NCBI RefSeq assembly: GCF_015550595.1 | Contig: NZ_JADNBB010000002.1 | Coordinates: forward strand, 248,001-312,000 | Reading direction: 5' to 3' | Length of the DNA stretch: 64,000 bases | Source: Parabacteroides goldsteinii | GTDB taxonomy: Bacteria; Bacteroidota; Bacteroidia; Bacteroidales; Tannerellaceae | In this document: positions 38,709 through 46,898 of the stretch, piece after piece | Layout: every line of letters begins with the position of its first letter | Numbering within the stretch: the first letter of the stretch is position 1 | Program-made: the position numbers and the translations under genes | Notes under the pieces: model-generated | Databases searched by the model: none | What the model was told of the DNA's origin: nothing | What the model saw: only the letters and a program-made list of their open reading frames with translations

Positions 38709-39677
38709 ATGAAAAAGATGCAAAAAGAAACATTATATAAATACTTTGAAGGTATCGCTTCTCCGGAAGAAGAAGAGGCTGTTTACCGTTGGTTGGATGC
38801 CTCTTCTGAAAACGAAGAAGAGTTGCTGAAGGAGCGTGAGTTCTTCGATGCAATGATCTTTGCCGGAAGTGCGGATGAAAGGACAGAAGGAAAGAAGCTG
38901 GCATTGAATGTGAACAAAGGACCGTTTATTCGTCCCTGGATGCGCGAAGTACTGAAAGTAGCAGCCGTTGTGGCAGTGACGGTAGCTTGTGGACTATACT
39001 TCTATGTGTCAGAAAAGAAAGAACTGTTGGCTGCAATGAATACGATAACGGTTCCGGCAGGACAACGGGTAAACCTTACATTATCGGATGGAACGACAGT
39101 TTGGTTGAATGCCCGTTCAGAGATGGTTTATCCGGCAGTTTTCTCCGGAGCGAAACGTGAGGTGAAGCTGGATGGTGAAGGATACTTCGAAGTAAAACAT
39201 GATAAGGAATCTCCTTTCGTGGTTCATACCCGAAAATGTGATATCGAAGTATTGGGGACAAAGTTTAATGTGGAAGCCTATTCGGATTCGGAAGAGTTTT
39301 CAACTTCATTGATGGAGGGATCTGTTAAAGTGACGGATAATTCAGCTGTCTCAGCTTCGGTCCTTTTGAAACCGGATCAGGAGGTTCATTTGAAAGATGG
39401 CCGGTTATTAGTTTCATCCATTGATGATTATGATCATTTCCGTTGGCGTGATGGATTGGTTTGTTTTGACAATATCGTTTTTCATGAGTTGATGAAACGT
39501 TTTGAAAAATGTTACGGTATCTCTATTGTTGTGGAGAATAAGAATCTGGAAGGATATTCGTGCAGCGGTAAATTCCGTATTTCCGACGGACTGGACAATG
39601 CGTTACGAATTTTGCAGCGGAATGCTAAATATACCTTTGAACGAAATGAAGACAACTCGATTGTCTATATAAAATAA
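38709..39677 (+). CDS. FecR-family anti-sigma regulator
   Basis: 322 residues: N-terminal cytoplasmic region (YKYFEGIASPEEEEAVYRWL), a membrane helix at about 80-98 (EVLKVAAVVAVTVACGLYFYV), FecR domain (GQRVNLTLSDGTTVWLNARS to LGTKFNVEAYSD) and DUF4974-like C-terminus (VCFDNIVFHELMKRFEKCYG). Partner of sigma 38048 and of the transducer at 39842. Confidence 0.95.
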   Translation: MKKMQKETLYKYFEGIASPEEEEAVYRWLDASSENEEELLKEREFFDAMIFAGSADERTEGKKLALNVNKGPFIRPWMREVLKVAAVVAVTVACGLYFYVSEKKELLAAMNTITVPAGQRVNLTLSDGTTVWLNARSEMVYPAVFSGAKREVKLDGEGYFEVKHDKESPFVVHTRKCDIEVLGTKFNVEAYSDSEEFSTSLMEGSVKVTDNSAVSASVLLKPDQEVHLKDGRLLVSSIDDYDHFRWRDGLVCFDNIVFHELMKRFEKCYGISIVVENKNLEGYSCSGKFRISDGLDNALRILQRNAKYTFERNEDNSIVYIK

Positions 39678-39744
39678 GTCTAATTAAAAATGAAACAGCC
39701 TATGAAGCATGAATCGTAAAGTTAATCTTAAAGAAGAAAGTTAA

Positions 39745-39828
39745 TCTTAAAATGAAATGCCGACAAGTGTCCCCACACCCATCGGCATCCAATTAACACA
39801 GTTAAAAATAAATGTATTAATCAATTAG
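39745..39828 (-). ncRNA. Predicted cis-antisense small RNA to susC leader (DonS-like), locus 3
   Basis: The minus-strand box TATCTTTG (plus 39835-39842) again shares its first base with the A of the susC ATG at 39842. The minus-strand terminator at 39757-39788 is followed by a T-rich stretch (TTTCATTTT). The predicted RNA is about 85 nt. Terminator quality is lower than at loci 1 and 2. Confidence 0.52.
39757..39788 (-). terminator. Minus-strand terminator in susC leader, locus 3
   Basis: ATGCCGA (39757-39763) pairs with TCGGCAT (39782-39788). Inside, GTGT and ACAC add four more pairs around CCCC. On the minus strand the stem is followed by TTCATTTT. Confidence 0.6.
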
Positions 39829-39841
39829 CAACAACAAAGAT

Positions 39842-42800
39842 ATGAATAAAAAATTCTTATCGTGGGTTTTCTATGACAAAACCCAACGGTGTAAACACTT
39901 TTTTAGAATCATGAAGCTAACCACAGTGTGCTCATTAGCATTGACATTCAGTCTACATGCTGGAAATGTAGATTCTCAAAATGTCAAAGTGACGGTGAAA
40001 CAAAACAATACGGAACTATCCAGTGTCCTGACAGATATTGAAAAGCAAACGGATTATTTGTTTGTATATGATAAGTACGTGAATGTGAACCGGAAAGTGA
40101 CGGTTAATTCGAGTAAGAAGTCTTTGGAGGAGCTGTTAAAACAGCTATTCGATGGGACGGATGTGAAGTTTACGGTAGATGGGACGTATATCATTTTATC
40201 TCCCAATAGTAAATTAGAAAATACTGTACTTGCGGTTGCCCAGCAGAACCGTCAGGTAACAGGGGTTGTAAAAGACGAAACAGGAGAGCCGGTTATTGGT
40301 GCGAATGTTGTGGAAAAGGGAACAACGAATGGTACTATCACAGATGTCGAAGGGAGGTTCTCCCTTAACGTTGCGTCTGACAACGCAACGTTGGTAGTTT
40401 CGTATATTGGATATGTTTCAACGGAAATGGTAGTGAAAGGACAATCGTCTGTAAATGTAACATTGAAAGAGGATAGTGAGACATTGGAAGAAGTGGTGGT
40501 GGTCGCGTATGGAACACAAAAGAGATCTAATTTAACGGGTTCTGTAGATGTAGTAAGTTCAAAAGAGTTAGCAAATCGTCCGGTGACCAATACTAGTTCT
40601 ATGTTACAAGGGAAAGCTAGTAGTATCACTTTCTCTACTCCTTCTGGAGGAAATACTCCCGGTAAAACTCCAACGATTCAGATTCGTGGGCAGGCAGCTT
40701 TGAATGAGTCGACTCCTCCTCTTGTTGTTATTGATGGAATCCCTTCCAGTATGGATGATTTTAATGCTTTAAATCCCAATGATGTTGAAAGTATTTCAGT
40801 TTTAAAAGATGCTGCAGCTTCTGCCATGTATGGGGCACGTGCTCCGTATGGAGTATTGATGGTAACGACAAAAATGGGAAGAAGGAATGAGAAGCCTTCT
40901 ATTACTTATAGTGGTAATTATGGTGTAGTAACTCCTATTAATATGCCAAGAATGGCTGATTCATATACTTTCGGATTATTGAAGAATCAGTCGAAAGTCA
41001 ATGCTAAGATGCCTGTGGCTTTTACAAACGATCAGTTGGATCTTATTTTAGATAATATCCAGAATCCAGGAAAGTATACTTTATCGGATTTAGTTTCTGA
41101 TGAAGGTAATACTTGGGGATGGGGTAATCAGTCTTATTGTAATAATGATTTTATTGATATTTGGTTACGTTCTTCGTTTCGTCATCAACATGATCTTTCC
41201 GTGAGAGGTGGTAATGATAAGACTTCTTATTCTGTGTCTACGGGGTATGTCTATCAACCGGGCATCTTGAATTTTGTAGAAGATATAGATAATTATTCTC
41301 GCTTCAATATTAATGGGGGAGTGGAAACAGATGTCACTTCTTGGTTGAAGTTGACTTATCGGTCTCGTTATTCATATGAAACAACCAAGGATCCTAATTT
41401 TGAGTATGGACAGGGAAGATCACGTGCTTATGAGTTTGCTTACGGAGCGTGGCCTGTTACTCCTGTTAAAAATCCGGATGGAGTTTATAATGAAGGAACC
41501 CGTATTGCAACAGGTATAGGAGGGGGACATCAGACAACCGTGTATCACCGTTTGGATAATATTTTAGCATTGGATTTTAATCTGGCCAAAGGATGGACAG
41601 CTCATGTGGATGGTACTTGGCGTATGAACTTTAAAGATTATCAGTCTTTGAAGATGCCTGTTTACGGATTAAGACCTTCCGGGGATAAGTTCCTTATGGG
41701 AGGTACTGAGTCGTCATTGGCAAAGCATACAGGAATGAATAGATATTGGACGATACAAGGGTATACAGCTTATGAGCATCAGATAAAAAAGCATAATTTC
41801 AGGATTCAGTTAGGTGCTCAGACTGAGGAGAATACTTATAGAGAATTGTCTGGAACAGCAAAAGATTTATTTGTTCCGGATATGGATGCTGTTTCAATTG
41901 CGCAAGGTATACGAACATTCGATGATAAAATAAATGATTGGGCTACTTGTGGCTTTTTTGGACGTATCAACTATAATTTTGATGAACGTTATTTTATCGA
42001 ACTAAATGGGCGTTATGATGGATCCGGTAGGTATTCGAAAGGTTCTCAATGGGGATTTTTCCCTTCTGCTTTTGCTGCTTGGAATATGAGTAATGAAAGT
42101 TTTTGGGAAGGTCTTAAAGATGTGATCAATTTTGCGAAATTAAAAACATCTTATGGTACATTGGGAAATCAAGGTAATTCTGCAGGTTATTTACATATAC
42201 CGACCATGGAAGTTGCTTCAGAATCAAGCTGGATTTTCAATGGAAGTAGATTACCTTATGTTAAGACTCCGGGTATTTTAAATATGAGCAGGACTTGGGA
42301 GAAAATTACGACATTGGATGTTGGATTAGAGATGAGAGCATTGGATAGTCGGTTGTCTGCAGAGTTAGGTTATTTCAATAGACGTTCGTGGGATATTATT
42401 GGACCTCCTACACCTAAAGCAGCAGTTCTTGGGACAAGTGCTCCTTCGATAAATAATGCAGAATTTGTGACGAATGGTTTTGAAATGCAGTTAAGTTGGA
42501 GAGATCAAATTAACGAGCAATGGGATTACGGTGTTTCTTTAAATTTAGCAGATGCTCGCAGTAAAGTAACAAAGTATAATTCTGCATCTAATTCATTTGG
42601 ACAAAATTCGGATGGTTCAGAAAAATGGTATGAAGGAAAAGTCTTTGGTGAAATATGGGGATATAAGGTTAATAGATTCCTGACCAAAGATGATTTTGAT
42701 GAAAATGGAAAGTTGTTAGTTGATCAAAGTAAGATCCATGCCAATTGGTATCCGGGTGATGTTAAATATGAAGACCTGAATGGAGATGGAGAGATAACCC

Positions 42801-43402
42801 CCGGCAACTCTACAGTAGAGGAACCTGGTGATAAACGGATCATTGGTAATACGACTCCTCGGTTCAGATATGGTATAAATTTGTCTACTGGATATGAGTT
42901 TGAGAAAGCGGGACGTTTGGATTTGTCGCTTTTCTTCGAAGGTGTTGCGAAACGTGATCTCTTTATGAATGGTTCTTTCTTTTTCTGGGGAACAGGCGTT
43001 GGTAATTCATTTGCTAGTTCTGTATATGATAATAAATGGCACATGGATTTTTATCGGGATGGTACAACGGATTCACGTTTGTTGGAATATATGGGTGAAA
43101 ATATCAATTCATATTTTCCACGTCCTTATGATAATGCGGAAGGAAACAAGAACTTTCAAACAAATACGAAATATTTGCTAAATGGAGCTTATCTAAGATT
43201 GAAAAATCTTCAATTGGCTTATACATTACCTAAACACCTGATTTCAAAAGCAGGAATAACTAATTGCAGAGTTTATTTTTCTGGAGAAAATATGTTTGTG
43301 TTATCGGCTTTACCTTCTTATATAGATCCGGAAGCGGTAGGTGGAGGAAGAATGTATCCGCAACAAGCTGTTTATTCTTTTGGAGTTAATGTTAGTTTTT
43401 AA
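39842..43402 (+). CDS. SusC-like TonB-dependent transducer with STN domain
   Basis: 1186 residues. Signal region about 20-44 (LTTVCSLALTFSLHAGNVDSQ), STN (about 46-125), carboxypeptidase-regulatory-like domain (VTGVVKDETGEPVIGANVVEKG), plug (EEVVVVAYGTQKRSNLTGSV to MYGARAPYGVLMVTTKMG) and barrel to YSFGVNVSF. From about 40550 on, the DNA looks more AT-rich than in the N-terminal third. Inside the regulatory-like domain two adjacent perfect hairpins occur in the coding DNA (40352-40364; AACGTTGCG/CGCAACGTT at 40367-40392). Confidence 0.95.
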   Translation: MNKKFLSWVFYDKTQRCKHFFRIMKLTTVCSLALTFSLHAGNVDSQNVKVTVKQNNTELSSVLTDIEKQTDYLFVYDKYVNVNRKVTVNSSKKSLEELLKQLFDGTDVKFTVDGTYIILSPNSKLENTVLAVAQQNRQVTGVVKDETGEPVIGANVVEKGTTNGTITDVEGRFSLNVASDNATLVVSYIGYVSTEMVVKGQSSVNVTLKEDSETLEEVVVVAYGTQKRSNLTGSVDVVSSKELANRPVTNTSSMLQGKASSITFSTPSGGNTPGKTPTIQIRGQAALNESTPPLVVIDGIPSSMDDFNALNPNDVESISVLKDAAASAMYGARAPYGVLMVTTKMGRRNEKPSITYSGNYGVVTPINMPRMADSYTFGLLKNQSKVNAKMPVAFTNDQLDLILDNIQNPGKYTLSDLVSDEGNTWGWGNQSYCNNDFIDIWLRSSFRHQHDLSVRGGNDKTSYSVSTGYVYQPGILNFVEDIDNYSRFNINGGVETDVTSWLKLTYRSRYSYETTKDPNFEYGQGRSRAYEFAYGAWPVTPVKNPDGVYNEGTRIATGIGGGHQTTVYHRLDNILALDFNLAKGWTAHVDGTWRMNFKDYQSLKMPVYGLRPSGDKFLMGGTESSLAKHTGMNRYWTIQGYTAYEHQIKKHNFRIQLGAQTEENTYRELSGTAKDLFVPDMDAVSIAQGIRTFDDKINDWATCGFFGRINYNFDERYFIELNGRYDGSGRYSKGSQWGFFPSAFAAWNMSNESFWEGLKDVINFAKLKTSYGTLGNQGNSAGYLHIPTMEVASESSWIFNGSRLPYVKTPGILNMSRTWEKITTLDVGLEMRALDSRLSAELGYFNRRSWDIIGPPTPKAAVLGTSAPSINNAEFVTNGFEMQLSWRDQINEQWDYGVSLNLADARSKVTKYNSASNSFGQNSDGSEKWYEGKVFGEIWGYKVNRFLTKDDFDENGKLLVDQSKIHANWYPGDVKYEDLNGDGEITPGNSTVEEPGDKRIIGNTTPRFRYGINLSTGYEFEKAGRLDLSLFFEGVAKRDLFMNGSFFFWGTGVGNSFASSVYDNKWHMDFYRDGTTDSRLLEYMGENINSYFPRPYDNAEGNKNFQTNTKYLLNGAYLRLKNLQLAYTLPKHLISKAGITNCRVYFSGENMFVLSALPSYIDPEAVGGGRMYPQQAVYSFGVNVSF

Positions 43403-43414
43403 TGAATATAAGAT

Positions 43415-45217
43415 ATGAAAAATATATATAATAAAATAAAAGCAACGTACAAAGATTTTTTAGTTTTACCAATACTTGTGGCCTTATTCTCTTGTGATGA
43501 CTTTTTGGATAGAGAACCTTTGGATGAAGTTTCTCAGGTTACTTTTTGGAAAACCCCCGAACAATTAGATGCTTATATTGTAGGAAAATATGAATGGCTT
43601 CCCGGGAGTTTAACGGATTGGGGAATGGGATATTATATCGATGACCAGAATTCGGATAATATGGTGATCGGTTTGAATCATCCTACTTGGATGAATGGAG
43701 AAGATAATACGACACCAACAAGCGGCGGTGAATGGAAATGGGGACCTATTCGAGAAATTAATATGTTCTTCGATAATTATGTTCTATGTGAATCTCCATT
43801 TAGTGAATATGAGCATACTTATGGGGAAGCTTGTTTTTTGAAGGCTTTGAAGTATCATGAACTAGTTCGGAAATTTGGAGATGTACCTTGGTATTCTTCG
43901 GTTATTTCCGATTCAGATGAGGAAGCATTGAATAAAGCTCGTGATCCACGTTCTTTGGTTGTCGATTCAATAATGAATTTGATGGATCAGGCTGTTGAAC
44001 ATTTGAAATTGAGAACAGACGTTGGTGTCAATAGGCTTAACAAAGAGACTGCACTGATATTTAAGTCGAGAATTGCTCTATTTGAAGCAACTTGGGCTAA
44101 ATATCATGAAGGAACAAAGTCGGCTTCGGATGTTGATGCTGATAAACTTTTTCAAAAGACAATCGAAGCGTATGACCAGTTTAAACAAATGTGTGGAGGA
44201 TTTGAAGGTAAACTTTATTCAACCGGACATCCGGAATCGGACTATTATAATTTGTTTAATAGATTTGATTATGCTGATATTCAGGAAGTAACTCTTAGTA
44301 AAAAATATTCAGAAGCATTGGGTATAAAAAATAATGTTAATGTACAGTCTTGGTGGTATGGATATTCTAATTGCTCTTATACGTTAGATTTGGTTCGTAG
44401 TTATTTATCGAATGAGGGAAAATCTATTGATATTATGGATAAGTCGGCTGTTCCGGGAACGGGGGTTGTCTATTTATCTGAATTGGCATCAAAATTGGAT
44501 CCTCGTTATAAGCAAAGTGTGTTTACTCCAGGGGATTTGTTGAATACTGTTACTCCTGGTTTTATAGATTCATTGTTTACTGTTCCTCAAATACACATCT
44601 CTGAAGCGGGTCGTAACACGACTACTGGATTTGCTCCAAAGAAAGCACATAATGTGGAAGGACCTCTTATAAATCAATCAGATCCTTTGGTTTCTGGTAT
44701 TTCGTTTAGAGTTGCAGAGTTGATGTTAAATTACGTAGAAGCTTATGTTGAATTAAACGGTTCGTTTCCTGATTTGTCGGATAATATAGATTTGCTGCGT
44801 AAACGTGTTGGGATGCCAGCTTTGACAGAGGTTAAACCGCAGGTTGAGTCATGGTGGCCTGATTATGGTTATCCGATTTCTGATAATTTGGCGATTGTTC
44901 GTCAAGAACGAAGAGTTGAATTGGCTGGTGAGGGATATCGTACAGATGATTGGAAGCGGTGGAGAGCTCATAAATTATTTGACGGAAAACGTCCTAAGGG
45001 GTATCGGTATGAAAAAGAAGATTATGTAAAACAAGGATTGAATATTCCGTCAATACCTGTTGATAAAGATGGTTATTTAGATCCGTATGTAATTAGTTTG
45101 AATGGAGGTACATTTAAGTTTAATCCGGATAGGGATTATTTAAGTCCGATTCCAATGGATGAACTGCTTATTAACCCGAATTTGAAACAAAATCCGGGGT
45201 GGGATTCTCCACAATAA
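43415..45217 (+). CDS. SusD-like glycan-binding lipoprotein
   Basis: 600 residues. The N-terminus is longer than usual before the lipobox (LVALFSCDDFLDREPLDEV). YGEACFLKALKYHELVRKFG is the SusD helix; LMLNYVEAYVELNG, LRKRVG and the RQERRVELAGEGYRTDDWKRWR motif confirm the family. Starts 12 bp after susC; a long-loop terminator follows. Confidence 0.95.
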   Translation: MKNIYNKIKATYKDFLVLPILVALFSCDDFLDREPLDEVSQVTFWKTPEQLDAYIVGKYEWLPGSLTDWGMGYYIDDQNSDNMVIGLNHPTWMNGEDNTTPTSGGEWKWGPIREINMFFDNYVLCESPFSEYEHTYGEACFLKALKYHELVRKFGDVPWYSSVISDSDEEALNKARDPRSLVVDSIMNLMDQAVEHLKLRTDVGVNRLNKETALIFKSRIALFEATWAKYHEGTKSASDVDADKLFQKTIEAYDQFKQMCGGFEGKLYSTGHPESDYYNLFNRFDYADIQEVTLSKKYSEALGIKNNVNVQSWWYGYSNCSYTLDLVRSYLSNEGKSIDIMDKSAVPGTGVVYLSELASKLDPRYKQSVFTPGDLLNTVTPGFIDSLFTVPQIHISEAGRNTTTGFAPKKAHNVEGPLINQSDPLVSGISFRVAELMLNYVEAYVELNGSFPDLSDNIDLLRKRVGMPALTEVKPQVESWWPDYGYPISDNLAIVRQERRVELAGEGYRTDDWKRWRAHKLFDGKRPKGYRYEKEDYVKQGLNIPSIPVDKDGYLDPYVISLNGGTFKFNPDRDYLSPIPMDELLINPNLKQNPGWDSPQ

Positions 45218-45236
45218 AAGAGGTTCTTATTATTGA

Positions 45237-45307
45237 GAAGGTGTGCCAAAAACGATTACCGAACGTAGGAAACGTAGAAAATACAGATCTGTTTTTGACA
45301 CACCTTC
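45237..45307 (+). terminator. Long-loop hairpin after susD
   Basis: A 17-bp stem with one mismatch (45237-45253 with 45291-45307) encloses a 37-nt loop. No T-run directly follows; TTTTTT comes about 15 nt later. Same position and shape as the elements at 4113 and 15846. Confidence 0.65.
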
Positions 45308-45340
45308 ATTGATTATTCTATTTTTTCAAATAGCAATACC

Positions 45341-46828
45341 ATGAATTTTGATAAAAGAAACTATTTTGTAGCCTTAGGCGCATTGATTTCCTATACAGCT
45401 TGTGGGGTTACAAAGAATCCCAATGTAATTTTTATTTTGGCAGATGACATTGGGTATGCCGATTTTGGTTGCTATGGAGCCAAAAAAATAAAGACTCCCA
45501 ATTTAGATAAGTTAGCTCGTAATGGAGTAAGATTTACCAATGCTTACGCTCCGGCATCAACATCAACTCCTTCGCGTTATGCTTTACTTACCGGAGAGTA
45601 TGCTTGGCGGGTAGGTGCTCATATTCTGCCGGGAGATGCACCTTTATTGATAGATACACAGAAAAATAACTTACCTAAAACATTTCAGCAGGCCGGATAT
45701 AATACTGGCATTGTCGGTAAATGGCATTTGGGATTGGGGAGTAAAGAGGATAAAGTGAATTTTAATAAAACGATAGTCAATGGTCCCAAGGAGGTTGGTT
45801 TTGATTATTCATATATATTTCCAGCAACCAATGACCGTGTGCCTTGTGTGTATATTGAAAATAGTAAAGTGGTAAATTTCTCTTCTTCTGACCCCATACA
45901 GGTTTCTTATTGGCAAAAGGTGGGAAATAATCCAACGGGGAAAGAGAATCCGGAATTACTGACTTTGCGACCTCACATGGGACACGACGGAACGATTGTG
46001 AATGGAGTGAGCAGGATCGGTTGGATGAGTGGTGGAAATGCAGCTTTATGGAAAGATGAAGAGATGGCTGATACTTTATTGGACAAAGCTTTACAATTTA
46101 TTAAAGAGCAAAAGAATGATCCTTACTTCCTCTTTTTTGCTACTCATAATGCACATGAACCACGAATTCCTTCTCCAAAATTCAGAGGAAAGTCGAAGGC
46201 GGGTATTTATGGTGATGTGATTGAAGAATTTGATTATATGGTAGGGGAGGTTATAAAGGTTCTGAAAGAAAAAGGAGAATTGGATAATACCATACTTATT
46301 GTAACCAGCGATAATGGACCGCGAATCAGGGAAGGGTATGCAGATGGTGCTTTGGAGAATTTGAACGGACATAATCCTTTTAGTATATTCAGGGGTGAAA
46401 AAGGAACATTGAACGAAGGTGGAATTCGTGTCCCTTTTATTTTTAGTTGGCCACAAAAGGTTAGAAAAAGCTTTGAACAAGAACAACCTGTCTGCTATAT
46501 AGATATGTTGGCTACATTTTCCCGGATATTGGGTAATCATACAAGTGGTCCGGATATGAATGATAGCCGGGATGCATCTGAACTATTTTTTGATCCTCGG
46601 TCAAAGCCATATCGTCCTTATTTTATTTTGCAGGATAATGGTGGAAACATCGCTGTTCGTTCTGGCGAATGGAAGTGGATTCCTGCGCAGAGAAATCAAA
46701 ACCAGGAATTGTATAATTTGAAGAATGACCCGTCGGAGCTACATAATGTCCAATTTGATTATTGGATGGTTGTGGAAGATTTTGGACGAAAAGTGTCGGA
46801 AGTGTCACAAATGAATAAGAAAAAATAA
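45341..46828 (+). CDS. Serine-type arylsulfatase-like sulfatase (S1 family)
   Basis: 495 residues with a lipoprotein-like signal (LISYTACG). N-terminal metal site LADDIGYADFGCYG; active-site motif Ser75-Thr-Pro-Ser-Arg79 followed by LLTGEY; GKWHLGLG; and VTSDNGPR. A serine at position 75 means the formylglycine would be made from Ser by an anaerobic maturase (anSME), which is not encoded in this window. It removes sulfate from sugars such as 6-sulfated HexNAc or galactose; the exact position specificity cannot be told from sequence here. It is the first enzyme gene after PUL 4 susCD. Confidence 0.92.
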   Translation: MNFDKRNYFVALGALISYTACGVTKNPNVIFILADDIGYADFGCYGAKKIKTPNLDKLARNGVRFTNAYAPASTSTPSRYALLTGEYAWRVGAHILPGDAPLLIDTQKNNLPKTFQQAGYNTGIVGKWHLGLGSKEDKVNFNKTIVNGPKEVGFDYSYIFPATNDRVPCVYIENSKVVNFSSSDPIQVSYWQKVGNNPTGKENPELLTLRPHMGHDGTIVNGVSRIGWMSGGNAALWKDEEMADTLLDKALQFIKEQKNDPYFLFFATHNAHEPRIPSPKFRGKSKAGIYGDVIEEFDYMVGEVIKVLKEKGELDNTILIVTSDNGPRIREGYADGALENLNGHNPFSIFRGEKGTLNEGGIRVPFIFSWPQKVRKSFEQEQPVCYIDMLATFSRILGNHTSGPDMNDSRDASELFFDPRSKPYRPYFILQDNGGNIAVRSGEWKWIPAQRNQNQELYNLKNDPSELHNVQFDYWMVVEDFGRKVSEVSQMNKKK

Positions 46829-46898
46829 GTGGGGAAGACATGAGTTCTTTCTTGGTATCCATTAAAGTAATATAATACGAAAAACTACCTTTTATAGA

